A DNA stretch of 64,000 bases from Tissierellia bacterium (lineage in GTDB: Bacteria; Bacillota; Clostridia; Tissierellales; Peptoniphilaceae). Below, one piece after another: positions 42,528 to 53,120 of the stretch. Position 1 is the first letter of the stretch, and the number at the start of each line of letters is the position of its first letter. The position numbers and the translations under genes were made by a program. Location of the stretch: contig JAAYFJ010000055.1 of assembly GCA_012728295.1 (NCBI GenBank), positions 32,094 to 96,093 on the forward strand, in the 5' to 3' direction. The notes beneath the pieces were generated by a model that was not told where the DNA came from, searched no databases, and saw only the letters and a program-made list of their open reading frames with translations.

Positions 42528-45500
42528 TTATTTCTCAAAATATCCCACTACTGCAAACGGAAAATCTTTTCCATTTAATCTGTGCCATATCTCATCAATT
42601 CCATTTGTTTTTCTGGAATAGTCATGACCATGAGTTGCTTCCATAATATTTAAATACGCCCACTGAGATTTATTTATATCCTTGAATTGTACCAATAGAT
42701 GTTGGTTTTCTAGTACAAAACCCTCATCAGCTTTTCTATTTAGCATTCTATTTACAATTGTAACTACTTCCGCTCTAGTTATTTCTCTATCTGCCTTAAA
42801 AGTCCCATCGGGGTAACCGTTTACCCAACCCTTTGATACGGCAGAATTTATGACTCCAAACGCCCAATGATTCTCCTGTAAATCTGAGAATGAGTTGCTA
42901 CTAAACGGACTTAATTTAGCGAATTTAGACGCCATCATGGCAAATTCTCCTCTGGTAATCGGTGCATCAGGCTTAAATGTTCCATCAGGATAACCACTGA
43001 TAACTCCCATGTCTTTCATAAATCCTATAGCATCGTAATACCAATCTCCATCTTTTACATCTTTAAAGTCTGATGGATACTGCTTGCCTATAATAGGTTT
43101 TTGTTCCATAATCCTAGCAAACATTGCTGTAGCCTCAGCTCTGGTCATATTATTATCCGACCTGAAAGTAAGGTTCGGGTAGCCAAACATATACGCATAG
43201 TGATCTTCAATTATTAACTTCGGCGCGTCCTCTGATGTAACCATTCTTCCAAACGGGAACAAATATCCTCAGTCTCAGGCTGTGTAGTCGGTTTAGGTGG
43301 TTCAGGTTGCGGATTTGGCTCAGGTGTTGGTTCATCCACTGCTTCGAATATCCATGTACCTGTAAATTTAATATCTGCATTCTCCACAGTTGCACTTGTT
43401 GGGTTCCAACCTGTAAATACCCACTTGCCACCATCCACTTTTACTTCCTTAAGCGTAAAGTCAGTTGGACTTACTGTCTCCCCTGATTTCGCTTTCTTGT
43501 CTGTTGGTAGTAAGTTTTTCACTTCTTGTGGTATTTCTTTTCCACTTGTTCCACTTACAAATTCATGGACTACATTGTATTCTGTCGGTGGTACTGGTTC
43601 ATCTTCTTCATAAGTCCATGTTCCAGTAAATTTAACATCACCTTCTACTACTGCAATATCTTTATCCCATTTTGTGAATGTCCACTTTCCACCTTCTACT
43701 TTTACTTCCTTAGTTGTGAAGTCCGTTGGACTTACTGTATCCCCTGAGTTTGCTTTCTTGTCTGCCGGTAGTAAGTTTTTCACTTCCTGTGGTATTTCTT
43801 TTCCATCTGTACCACTTACAAATTCATGGGTAATGTCAAACTCTACAACTTTTTTACTATTAGTAACAGTAAATCCAGTCTTGTCACCTGCATAAGATGC
43901 GTCGAAACCTTCAATTGCATTTTCCAAAACGCTATATATTATTTCTACTGACTGATACTTTCCATCTTTTTCTGTATATTTATAAACTTCTACATCTTCA
44001 TATTTTGACTTTCCATCCGAATTTGAAAGTATTGTTATGGTTTTACCTGTTTCTTCCCCATCTCCAAGAAGCTTAATAGTTACATCTACTTTTTCAGAAT
44101 CTTCAGTATTTTCCCACGCCTTTGTAACTGGTATCTCTATATTTTTTTCCCAGCCTGCATATGCATTTATGATATTAGGGTTAACTATTTATGTTATTTC
44201 ATTTTTTCCATCTACAAATTTAGTATTTAATAAGTCAAATAGATTCGTAGCCGCCTCTTCTTTATACCACCCTTTCATTGAATAGCCTTGTCTTGACGGC
44301 GCTTCATTAAGGGGTGTCATTTGAGTTGGCTCTGTTGAAGCTTTAGAGTATATAGTATATAGCTGATCTTTAACTTTACTATCATCTGAAAATTTTGCAT
44401 CATCGGCATTTGTATGGTATACCATCTTTGCCCTTTGCCCTAAAACCACTGCTTTTTTTACAGGATCTAAAACATAATCCCATTTTCCAATATCATCATG
44501 AACCCCAACAACTGATGCGTCATCTATTTTAGTAAAATAGTGAATTATTTTTGCATCTTCAACCGTAGGAACATATGTGCCATCCCCTGTTGCAACTAAA
44601 TACCCAACTTTTCTATATGCATTTTCAATAAATCCAGTTGTTTGTACAACCTCGCTAATGGATACATCCAGTTGATTAGTCAATGACCCTGTTAGAATAA
44701 TCTTAGATTGCCCATCTATTACACGAGTGTCTTTTCCTACTGCAATTTTCGCATTTGGAGTTATAGTTACATCCTTTGCGGCATATATATTTATTCCACC
44801 ATATTCCTTAGGTTTATTAGGATGCGGATTCCCACTCCAGTGAGCGTCCCCAACAAAATTACCAGATACTTCAGCATCATCAATGGTTAATTTTCCATTG
44901 TTATATATGGCGCCGCCAAGCTTAAATCCAACTCCTCCAGTTAAAGTTGAGCCTCCAGTTATTTCTGTAGTTCCGGCATTATAAATTAACCCACCTTCAA
45001 GAGAATTGCCATTTGTAATTGTAGTTTTTTCAAGTTTTAAGGTGTTTCCCGGGCCCACATAAATTGCTCCACCTGCATTTTCCGCTTTCCACATTAGTGT
45101 TTGTGTATTAGTTATTGTGGAATTACTTATAGTGACACTTGCGGAAGAATTCTCATAAACTATTCCATCACTATCAGGATATTTTAGCTCATTTTTTCTG
45201 GTTCCAATGGATACAGCTCCACCAGTATCGGATGATGAAATATTCGTAAATGTACAGTTATCTATTGTGTGATTCCCACCTATGCCTGTTTCATAGCAAA
45301 TAGCTCCACCATAGCTAGCAATTTCCAAACCATTTCCCTGTCCTTTTCCTGTAAAAGTACAGTTTGATATAACGGAAGTATTGTTCTCTGCAGATCCAAC
45401 AATATCCACAAATCCACCTGCAAAAGTAACTTTACTAGTTCCCGATGCTGTGAATTTCGATTCAGTCAATGTAAGTTCCGAGTTTTCCGAACAAATCCCA

Positions 45501-46300
45501 CCACCACTGACACCATATTTATCCGGCAAGTTGCCGATTTTAAATTCTGCATTAGTGACAGTAGCTTTAGCGTCTAAAAGCCTAATACCTCCACCAGTGT
45601 TAAATGGAGTTCCAATTAGGAAAGTAGAATCAGTAACTTCCAGAACAGGTCTTCCCTCAGTTTCTAATCTACTTTGAAAATGAATGGCTCCCCCAGTATT
45701 TTGAGGCGATTCAGCCTTAAAGCAACTGTTTTTGTTAAAGGTTGAACCTGTAACGGTCATTTTTTTAGTATTATCGCCAATGAAAAATATAGCTCCACCA
45801 CTTCCACCAGATAAGCTTTTATTATTTTCAAACGTGGACCCAGATATATTAATATTAGTATCTAGTGCATATATCGCTCCACCATTTGGTAAGCCTCCTG
45901 GCTCTGCTGTAGAAACAAAGTTATTCATTTTTACATCGCTTAATTCAATTTCCGATTTCTCCACCCAAATACCTTGAGTTTTTTGATTGCCTTCTAAAGT
46001 CACATTCTCAAATATAACTTTAGAGTTATTAATTTTAAATAATTGCGGTTTTTCTGTATTATCGCTTGATATAGTCTTGCCATTTCCTTTAATAACAATT
46101 TCCTTGCCCGCAGGTAATATTACGCTCTTAATCAAAGTAATATCTGCTGTTAATATAGGATTATTACCCGCATCTATCGCCGCTACCAGTTCCTCCTCTG
46201 TAGAAACGTTTGCATCTGCGGCATAGACGTTGCTACCACTAAAAATAAATGCGAAACACAATAGCACTATAAGTCCTATAATTCCCTGTCTTTTTGCCAT
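42528..46300 (-). pseudogene. Beta-helix / SHIRT / SLH surface protein, interrupted frame
   Basis: One frame of 1,258 codons (ATG 46300, GGAGGGAG upstream) after adding a T to the coding strand at 43261-43263; it also has TAA at 44189-44191. Order: signal peptide; right-handed beta-helix with GGAI-type repeats (PNGGAIYALDTNINISGSTF, GGSGGAIFFIGDN); an InlB-type unit at MKGWYKEEAATNLFDLLNTK; a Cna-B-like module (IEIPVTKAWENTEDSEKVDV); two tandem SHIRT domains (HEFVSGTDGKEIPQEVKNLL ... VKFTGTW); a Pro linker; three SLH domains ending WHRLNGKDF. After the TAA the frame continues IVNPNIINAYAGWEK, so the product is clearly one protein. Confidence 0.8.
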
Positions 46301-46329
46301 AATCTCCCTCCTAGATTTTTTCTTCTGAC

Positions 46330-46415
46330 CACTTTTACATACTCGCGATCTTGTACTGCTTACATCAACGACAATGCCCCCAATGCCCATTGTTTAAATC
46401 GTTAAAATAAAGAAT
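46330..46415 (-). pseudogene. Diverged remnant of a third SLH domain
   Basis: The minus strand reads YFNDLNNGHW, then degenerates, aligning with YFNDLSNGHWAYFELMEAAQ of the SLH gene at 40320. At DNA level TTGATG-TAAGCAGTACAAGA matches TTGATGGAAGCGGCACAAGG. The remnant is in frame with the upstream gene beyond its TGA, showing that the upstream gene once ended in SLH domains. Confidence 0.65.
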
Positions 46416-46418
46416 TTT

Positions 46419-48695
46419 TCACGTGTTGGTCGATTTATGCTTTGTCAGTATAATATCGGAATATCTTATTTGACACATATATCCATCTGGCCTTTCAGGT
46501 GGATTATTAGGATCAAACGGTCCTATAATATCTGGCAATTCATTGTATATTGCATCTATTGTTGTCGGCCCACTTATTACTGATGGTAGTTTTGGATTCC
46601 ATTCTTTAAATGTGTATCCAACATTTGGTACTACATCCGGCGCCTTATCTTCGGGGAATTCTACTCCGTTTTTTACATCAAACATGTAAATAACGCCATC
46701 TTCAAATTTACCGTTTTCTTTGGCATCAAAGATTACTCTTGAATAGCCAGGTGGTGTCGGGTCATCAGGATCAATTACATCAATAATATCTCCATCGTAG
46801 TACATTTTAACAATTCCAATAGCTGGAATATTCACTCTTCCTAACGAATCTGATTCAGGATCAACTTTTAAGAAGTTTTTATCAGGAATTTCAACCTTAA
46901 TATCTTCTAATAGTAGATACGGCTTAGTTTCAGGTACAAACCCTGTCTTAGTTAGAGATTCATCTTTGACTTTTCCAATATAATATTCAACTGTATAAGG
47001 AATTTGTTTATCCCATTTAGCATAAACAGTCTTGCTTTTATTAATTGTACTTTCTGCAGTAAATTCTTCTCCATTGCCTTCTACGTTGTCAAACCAACCT
47101 CCAAATGCATAACCTTCTCTGGTTGGCACTGCTGGCATTAAATCGCCAAGATTATTTATATTTTTATCATCATTTGCGATAACTACTTGAGCTTCAGGCG
47201 CTCCAGTGTAGTTTTGATCAAAAGTGATTTTAGCATTTACAGTTTCTACTACAGGATTACTAAGAGCCTTTCCATATTCTGCATTTTGAACTACAATCTC
47301 ATCGCCTTTATTTAGTTCAGTTCCTGCTGGTAAATCTATTGAAAAAGGATATTTACCTTCTGCATTTGGTTCTTCTGCTGACCTTCCAGTTGCATTTGTC
47401 CCATCCGGTAATGTAATCTTTACAAACATATCTGCTCCCTGTGTGAATCCAGATATCTTAGTATCTTCGGTATAAGCATCATCGACTTCAGGTAAGTAGA
47501 AAGTCTTAGATAGTATAAAGAAGTTTTCAGCTGATGAGTTTTTAATTAATCTCTGTGAACTATTAAGTTTTTCAGTAAAGAACATTTTAACTGGTGCATT
47601 GTGATGATAGTCGTCTGTAAATATAAGTTCAGGATTAATCTTAAATTCCATTACAGTATATATCGGTGTATCCCAAGCTCCCGTGTTCGCAATGTAAGCT
47701 CCAACATCATGAATCCCTACCCTTGGTACTGAACCATTTTCGTAAGTAATCTTTGCAGTTGCATACCCAGGATTCGAGGTTGTGTCAAACAACGCCTTGT
47801 TAATTGGATAATTAGTTCCAGGAAATAAAGCCTTTTCAGCACGAACATTTATAGATTCCGAAGCCTCAATTATTACTGGATCCACAACAACATTTAGTGC
47901 ATATGGTTTTTCAGCTCTAATAGCTGCTCCATAGATCACATTGGGGTTAGTTCTCCATTTATAAGTTAGAATATTGGTATCGGGGTCGAATTCAGTGATA
48001 ATTAATGCAGGCTCATTTAGCCAGTTTGAATTTGCAACATTTGTTACCGGATCTTCCATTAATACCGCTCCGATCCCCTTCGATTCTTTAGCGATTATTT
48101 TACGTCCGCCACTTCTACTTCCAGATACTCTTGACTGGACTATATATTCTTTAAAAGGTATATTATCCGTGGTATGAGGATCCTTTAATGTAATGTCAAT
48201 ATCAATTAAAGATTGTGTTAACGCACCAAAGTTTGCGCCTACAACCGAATTGAATTTAACTCTATATACTCCATTACCAAGGTTCTCCATATCATGCCAA
48301 TTATTTGTTAAATACGTTTTCGCTCTTAATTTATCGATGTATTGCACTAAATCTGCATCTACTTTTATTTCTAAATAGTCAAGTGCTAAATCTATCGCTT
48401 CAAGACACACTAGATACGTCATCTTAAAGGTATTGGAAGTTTTACTATTATAGCGCAATCCATTATAGATAATCTTTGTACCACTATAGTAATAGCCATT
48501 CGGTAACGGCCAATAGTTTGGATCACCAGGTTCTGGTTCCTCCCAGTTAGGATCTGGTAGTGCTGCTCTGATTGCAACATCTTCGCCTTCAGCAAAAGCT
48601 ATAGAAGGCAAAGTTCCAATAACCATTGCAATTAAAAGTAAAAATGCTAAGTACTTATTGATTCTCTTATTTTTTATAGTGTTATTATGTGCCAT
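46419..48695 (-). CDS. Large secreted surface protein that has lost its SLH anchor
   Basis: A 758-residue protein with signal peptide (NKYLAFLLLIAMVIGTLPSI, ending AFA). The long N-terminal region (residues 40-450) is unrecognised; then come InlB B-type repeats (REGYAFGGWFDNVEGNGEEF ... KTVYAKWDK and VGYTFKEWNPKLPSV). The C-terminus jumps from NPPERPDGY into IRYSDIILTKHKST and stops. That tail resembles the end of an SLH domain in the gene at 40320 (QRYPDKVYIDKNE), and the remnant downstream confirms it. An internal deletion has apparently removed nearly all three SLH domains, so the product would be secreted rather than wall-bound. Confidence 0.75.
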   Translation of the reverse strand: MAHNNTIKNKRINKYLAFLLLIAMVIGTLPSIAFAEGEDVAIRAALPDPNWEEPEPGDPNYWPLPNGYYYSGTKIIYNGLRYNSKTSNTFKMTYLVCLEAIDLALDYLEIKVDADLVQYIDKLRAKTYLTNNWHDMENLGNGVYRVKFNSVVGANFGALTQSLIDIDITLKDPHTTDNIPFKEYIVQSRVSGSRSGGRKIIAKESKGIGAVLMEDPVTNVANSNWLNEPALIITEFDPDTNILTYKWRTNPNVIYGAAIRAEKPYALNVVVDPVIIEASESINVRAEKALFPGTNYPINKALFDTTSNPGYATAKITYENGSVPRVGIHDVGAYIANTGAWDTPIYTVMEFKINPELIFTDDYHHNAPVKMFFTEKLNSSQRLIKNSSAENFFILSKTFYLPEVDDAYTEDTKISGFTQGADMFVKITLPDGTNATGRSAEEPNAEGKYPFSIDLPAGTELNKGDEIVVQNAEYGKALSNPVVETVNAKITFDQNYTGAPEAQVVIANDDKNINNLGDLMPAVPTREGYAFGGWFDNVEGNGEEFTAESTINKSKTVYAKWDKQIPYTVEYYIGKVKDESLTKTGFVPETKPYLLLEDIKVEIPDKNFLKVDPESDSLGRVNIPAIGIVKMYYDGDIIDVIDPDDPTPPGYSRVIFDAKENGKFEDGVIYMFDVKNGVEFPEDKAPDVVPNVGYTFKEWNPKLPSVISGPTTIDAIYNELPDIIGPFDPNNPPERPDGYMCQIRYSDIILTKHKSTNT

Positions 48696-48728
48696 GTTGT
48701 CCCTCTCTTTCTTAGTTCTTTACCAACC

Positions 48729-48761
48729 TTATTCCTCGTACTCTTTAATATGTATTTCCAA
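48729..48761 (-). CDS. Possible 10-codon leader peptide before the SLH cluster
   Basis: TTG 48759-48761 to TAA 48729-48731 encodes MEIHIKEYEE, preceded by GGGGGAG with 6-base spacing and ending 33 bases before the next gene. Tiny and unproven, but the ribosome site is strong. Confidence 0.3.
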   Translation of the reverse strand: MEIHIKEYEE

Positions 48762-49407
48762 AGCAATCTCCCCCTTAATAAATATTTATGCAAATAGGCA
48801 TGTGTTTATTGTCAATAAATAGTCAATTTCAAGTGTTTTTAGATAATATTCATCAATTTAAAGTTTTTATTGTTAAGTTACATACTTTGTAACTTCTATT
48901 CCTGTTTTCTGTAGTTTTGGGCGTTACTCTTTGCATTTTGCCCGTTTTTACCTTGAATATACATTCATTTTTGGTATATATGTATTTGACTTATCTTGTA
49001 TTTCTTGCTGCCAATATAACATCTTTTGCTTATTTATTCAATACATGAATGAATATTCTTTCACGAATGTTTTATTTTTTAGTATATTTCTATATAATTC
49101 TTATATATTGTTTTTTGAATGTCTGTTGCATGCAAATGTGTATTAATCAGCTTTTCAAATTCATCAACTTAAATGCTTTGTATTATTTGCAAACTCCTGC
49201 CAAGGTAGTGTGATGCCTTTTTTTCGCCAATTTGCAGCATTTTAATTGTCAAGCCCTAATGCTAAACAAATATTAATCGAAGTAGTAACAAAAACACATT
49301 TCGTTCATTTCTTGTTTTTTGTTATTTTGTATTTTTTACGTACTATGTCATGATAATAATAATATAAGCCTGTTTCGCCTTATAATTAACTTCATTTGCT
49401 TACAAGA
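48762..49407. other. AT-rich intergenic region upstream of the SLH cluster
   Basis: No gene recognised. It contains a 7-bp inverted repeat AAGTTAC (48875-48881) / GTAACTT (48889-48895), a possible operator; a GGGC / GCCC pair around 48919-48943; and a weak rightward terminator-like hairpin AAGGTA / TGCCTT plus T7 near 49202-49224. I looked for c-di-GMP riboswitch blocks and found no convincing match. Confidence 0.45.
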
Positions 49408-49446
49408 AAAAGCAGGCTGCATTATTATTTATGCAACCTGCCTTTA
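49408..49446 (-). terminator. Terminator of the 49467-50454 gene pair
   Basis: On the minus strand AAAGGCAGGTTGCAT / ATGCAGCCTGCTTT (one bulge, 8-base loop) is followed by TTCTTG, 20 bases after the stop codon. Confidence 0.75.
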
Positions 49447-49466
49447 TTTTGTTAATTATCATATAT

Positions 49467-50060
49467 TTATCTTGTTTCTTCTATTTTTCTAATAACCCAT
49501 TCATAGAATTTTTCATCGTCTAGTTCTGTGGCCTTAATAAATTCAGGATCTAAATATGTTAGAATTCTATTTTCGCCATCTCCATTTTTACTTAAAACAA
49601 TTGCTTCCCCATCTTCTGAACCCCTATAATCACGACCCGGAATATATCCTAATTCTTGTAAAATATAAGAGGCTCTATTATAGCCCGATTCCCTTTTTTC
49701 AATATATGCTTTCACCTGTTCGTTTGATGGTATATATGCGTCCACTCTGGTCCCTCCCTTAGCCATACCTTGATTCGGAACGTCCATATTAGTAATTTCG
49801 CTCCAAAATACATCTACTCTCTCATCACTTGGAAACATAAATGAGGATAAGGGGACTACATTTCCATTATATTTAATCTCAAAATATTGCGGAATCTCTA
49901 GTGGATTTATCGTCTCATAAGTGTACAATACCTCTTCTACCTCTTCTTCAACAACGGAGTATCCTGGAATCATATTTGCAAATTTTCGTCCATTCTCTAT
50001 AGTATCAAACGCTGCTAAAATAGCTTCTACATCTCCTTGGGAAAGTGTTAACAGAACCAT
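49467..50060 (-). CDS. Hypothetical protein
   Basis: A 197-residue soluble protein; the ATG at 50058-50060 follows AAAGGGGC. It opens MVLLTLSQGDVEAILAAFDT and has a central acidic segment (VVEEEVEEVLYTYE) and a C-terminal helix. No signal or membrane segment and no family recognised. It lies 37 bases downstream of the DUF6054-like gene and probably shares its mRNA. Confidence 0.65.
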   Translation of the reverse strand: MVLLTLSQGDVEAILAAFDTIENGRKFANMIPGYSVVEEEVEEVLYTYETINPLEIPQYFEIKYNGNVVPLSSFMFPSDERVDVFWSEITNMDVPNQGMAKGGTRVDAYIPSNEQVKAYIEKRESGYNRASYILQELGYIPGRDYRGSEDGEAIVLSKNGDGENRILTYLDPEFIKATELDDEKFYEWVIRKIEETR

Positions 50061-50097
50061 ATTAGCCCCTTTCAATTACATAATCGGCATCAAACAA

Positions 50098-50454
50098 TTA
50101 CTCCTCAAAGAAAAAGCCGCATTCCTTTAGTATGTTGACAGCTTTTCCAGCAAAATCTTCATTAGCTCCATAAGATATGTTTAATAGCCCGCTTCCTCCA
50201 CCAGTCCCTATAATATCAGCACTTTGACTACTTTCATCTTCGGTTAGCATTGTGATTAAACTGACCATGCCACCTATCCTTAGATAATACTTTTCAAATG
50301 CAAGCAAATATACTTTAAACCCATTTGACTCTCGCCTAATATCCGATATTATTTCACAGCTTGTGCTCTTTTTCATTTCCTGAATTATTACATCTGCAAC
50401 AAGGTCTATGCCCATGCTTTTATTCCCAATCATGTTCACCGATGTGCCAGTCAT
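50098..50454 (-). CDS. DUF6054-like protein
   Basis: A 118-residue protein; the start at 50454 follows AAAGGA. The pattern FEKYYLRIGGMVSLITMLTE, then ADIIGTGGGSGLLNISYGAN and EDFAGKAVNILKECGF, matches what I recall of the small DUF6054 family of Firmicutes (conserved EKYYmR, GsGGGqG). Function unknown. It is first gene of a two-gene unit. Confidence 0.7.
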   Translation of the reverse strand: MTGTSVNMIGNKSMGIDLVADVIIQEMKKSTSCEIISDIRRESNGFKVYLLAFEKYYLRIGGMVSLITMLTEDESSQSADIIGTGGGSGLLNISYGANEDFAGKAVNILKECGFFFEE

Positions 50455-50614
50455 TTGATTATCCTTTCTTGTTTAACATTGCTATCTTCATAAGTCTTTC
50501 TCTGTTTATTATATCATATTGATATTTCTATATAAAAGGTTTATCTATATATTAGTTTAAATATGGGGAGTACCAAGTTAATAGGGTAATATAATTAATA
50601 ATGGAGGTGATTTC

Positions 50615-51583
50615 TTGAAAGTAAAGCTTGAAAAATCAGCTAAAATATTTGGTAAAGTACGTTGCGGTGATGGAGTTTATCTTGCCAGAGGTTCTATCAT
50701 TCGCTCTCAATTCGATTCGGTACTAGTCGGTAATTCCACATGGGTTTTGGAAAACTCTGTTCTTATTGGAACAAAAAATCAACCTTTAATTGTTGGAGCT
50801 AAGACAGTTTTCGGACATAGATGTATTGCCATAGGAGCTGAAATCGGCAATCTTTGCGAAATTGGAAACGGAACCATTATTTTACCTAAATCAAAGATTG
50901 GTCATATGTGTGTTTTTGGAGAAGGTACCTTAATTCCAGAAGGATCTTTTATTCCAGATGAGTCTGTTGTAATAGGTCGACCATATAGGATAATTAGAAA
51001 GCTAAATGATGAAGATAAGGCAATGTTAGTGAGAATGCGTTCAAATGACATAGCACTTAAAGAATACTCTGAAAATATATATGAGTTCCCATTTAAAGGA
51101 GTTGATTCAATGATAAATATCTTTCCATATAATGATAAATACCCCAAAGTTTCTGAGACTGCAATTCTTATGGATTACTGTGAGGTCGTAGGTGACGTTG
51201 TTATTGGTGAGAATAGTATCGTTGCATCTGGAGTTAGAATAATAGGAAACTCTCATGGACCTGTTATAATTGGTAATAATGTACAAATCCTTGAAAACAC
51301 AGTTTTACATTTATTACCCGATAATCAGTTGATAATTGAAGACGGCGTTACAATTGGACCTGGTTGTATAATTCACGGTACCATAATTGGAGAAAACTCA
51401 ATAGTTGAATCCGGATCCATTATTTGTGACTACAGTAAAATTGGCAAGAATACCATTGTTAAATCTGGCAGTCTTATAAAACAACGAGATGTTTTTTCTG
51501 ACAATGTTATTTTAGAGGGATTCCCTGCTAAACCTATAGGAAATACAGATACCTTATATAGACCTGATTGGGCTATCAAATAA
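50615..51583 (+). CDS. Double left-handed beta-helix (gamma-carbonic-anhydrase-like) protein
   Basis: A 322-residue protein starting at TTG 50615-50617 after ATGGAGGTGA. It is made of two hexapeptide-repeat (LbH) units: residues 1-140 (SVLIGTKNQPLIVGAKTVFG ... VVIGRPYRIIRKLNDED) and about 175-315 (AILMDYCEVVGDVVIGENSI ... EGFPAKPIGN), each shaped like a gamma-class carbonic anhydrase or PaaY. The zinc histidines are unevenly kept: unit 1 has only the GH histidine (FGHRC), while unit 2 has NTVLH and IIHG but a proline in the GH place (IGPGC). A conventional zinc site in either half is doubtful; it may be a scaffold or acyltransferase-like protein. Confidence 0.75.
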   Translation: MKVKLEKSAKIFGKVRCGDGVYLARGSIIRSQFDSVLVGNSTWVLENSVLIGTKNQPLIVGAKTVFGHRCIAIGAEIGNLCEIGNGTIILPKSKIGHMCVFGEGTLIPEGSFIPDESVVIGRPYRIIRKLNDEDKAMLVRMRSNDIALKEYSENIYEFPFKGVDSMINIFPYNDKYPKVSETAILMDYCEVVGDVVIGENSIVASGVRIIGNSHGPVIIGNNVQILENTVLHLLPDNQLIIEDGVTIGPGCIIHGTIIGENSIVESGSIICDYSKIGKNTIVKSGSLIKQRDVFSDNVILEGFPAKPIGNTDTLYRPDWAIK

Positions 51584-51584
51584 G

Positions 51585-51639
51585 TTTTTAATTAATAAGA
51601 GAGCTTCTAAACTAATAGAGCTCTCTTATTAATTAAAAA
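51585..51639. terminator. Bidirectional terminator
   Basis: Perfect 21-bp stem 51585-51605 / 51619-51639 (core AATAAGAGAGCT) with a 13-base loop and flanking T/A runs, between convergent genes. Confidence 0.88.
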
Positions 51640-51662
51640 TAATATTTATTGTTAAAGATTAT

Positions 51663-52946
51663 TTATATATATGATTCTTTGTTGCGTGTTCTAAGCCATA
51701 TGAAACCTACTAATTCACTAGCAAAAAATGCTAACCAAGTCCCATAAATGTTTATTATTGATGTTAACAATAAAGCCATAGAGATTAGCACTAACATTCC
51801 CCTTGCCAGAGAAAAAATAAAGGCCTCCTTATTTTTAGCCCTGCTTTGTAATTCAATACTTCCTATCAAATTATATCCTAAGAAAATAAAACCTAGCGAA
51901 TATATTCTCAACCCAGTAGTAGTCATTGACAAAACTTGACTGTCATTTGTTATAAATATAGACGCCATTGTCTTTGGAATAATTATACAAACTAATACTA
52001 CTATAACTGATAACACCCAATTAACATTACGAGCATACCCTAACGCCTCTTTGAATGTTCTCATATCTCCAGCACCAAAAGCCTCGCTCAATATGGGCTG
52101 TGCACCTTGTGCTAATCCTAAAAATACCGCAGTGAACATCAAGGACAAATTAGCAATAATTGCATAGCTAGATACACCAATTCCTCCCACTAATGATATA
52201 AGTATTGCATTGAAAGCAAATATGACTATTCCCTGGCTAATCTCCGTTACAAAACTTGACATTCCTTTACCCATTAGTTTAAAAGGTGCCAATAGTTTTG
52301 GTTGCAACCCTCTGAGTATCACTGCATTTTTAAAATGTAATGTGGATACAATTAAGCCTATCACCTGAGCTATTCCCGTAGCTATACCAGCCCCATATAA
52401 ACCCATTGAAAATCCAAATACGAATACTATATCTAATACAATGTTGATACCACTACATAAGAGTAGAGCTTTCATCGCCAACTTCGATCCACCATCGTTA
52501 CGCAATAAAACCACAGCAGTTTGAAACAATACATAAAACGGACTAAACCACAGAAGTATACCCAAGTATTCCTTTGCGCCTTCGATGGCTTCTCCTCCAC
52601 CAGTTAATAATTCCAATAGTGGATTGAAAAATAATTGTAAAATTATCAATAAAATAATTCCAGTGATGACACTCCAACTAAGTGTTTTTTCTGCCCATTG
52701 TTTTGCACGATTATAGTCACCTCGACCAACAGCACGGCTCAATGCGGTTGCTCCTCCAAAACCAAGAAGTAACCCTAAGCCTTGCATGATATTTATCATG
52801 GGAATGGATAAATTTAAAGCTGCTAGCCCTTCTCTTCCTAATGCTTGCCCTACTATAAGGGTATCTCCTAGTACATATAAACTTGTCCCCATTAGCCCTA
52901 ATATTCCTGGCATAAAAGCTGTTTTTAGAATTTTTCGTTTGTTCAA
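51663..52946 (-). CDS. MATE-family multidrug/sodium antiporter
   Basis: A 427-residue membrane protein with about twelve hydrophobic segments. The TTG at 52944-52946 fits AAGGAGGAG (7-base spacing) better than the GTG two codons upstream. Family hallmarks: GTSLYVLGDTLIVGQALG, GLLLGFGGATALSRAVGRGD, and the second-half equivalent GLAQGAQPILSEAFGAGDMR. The order matches the two MatE halves. It would export cationic compounds driven by Na+ or H+; the substrate is unknown. It is slightly shorter at the N-terminus than typical 450-residue members. Confidence 0.9.
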   Translation of the reverse strand: MNKRKILKTAFMPGILGLMGTSLYVLGDTLIVGQALGREGLAALNLSIPMINIMQGLGLLLGFGGATALSRAVGRGDYNRAKQWAEKTLSWSVITGIILLIILQLFFNPLLELLTGGGEAIEGAKEYLGILLWFSPFYVLFQTAVVLLRNDGGSKLAMKALLLCSGINIVLDIVFVFGFSMGLYGAGIATGIAQVIGLIVSTLHFKNAVILRGLQPKLLAPFKLMGKGMSSFVTEISQGIVIFAFNAILISLVGGIGVSSYAIIANLSLMFTAVFLGLAQGAQPILSEAFGAGDMRTFKEALGYARNVNWVLSVIVVLVCIIIPKTMASIFITNDSQVLSMTTTGLRIYSLGFIFLGYNLIGSIELQSRAKNKEAFIFSLARGMLVLISMALLLTSIINIYGTWLAFFASELVGFIWLRTRNKESYI

Positions 52947-53120
52947 TAACACTCCTCCTTATATTAAGGATAGATAATAAGCCAGACTTTGTCAAAAACA
53001 CAGGCTTTGAAGCCTTCTTCATCAATATACGCTAAGACCGCAAGAGAAGTTTTTATGCAATATTGATATTAATGTTATATAATTGCTAGTGTATAATTAA
53101 TATTTCAAAGGGGAATCAGT

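Noticed and set aside
48696..49466. c-di-GMP riboswitch ahead of the SLH surface-protein cluster
   Set aside because: GGGCAAAATGCAAAG on the minus strand recalls part of the class I core, but the remaining conserved blocks and tetraloop/receptor are absent.
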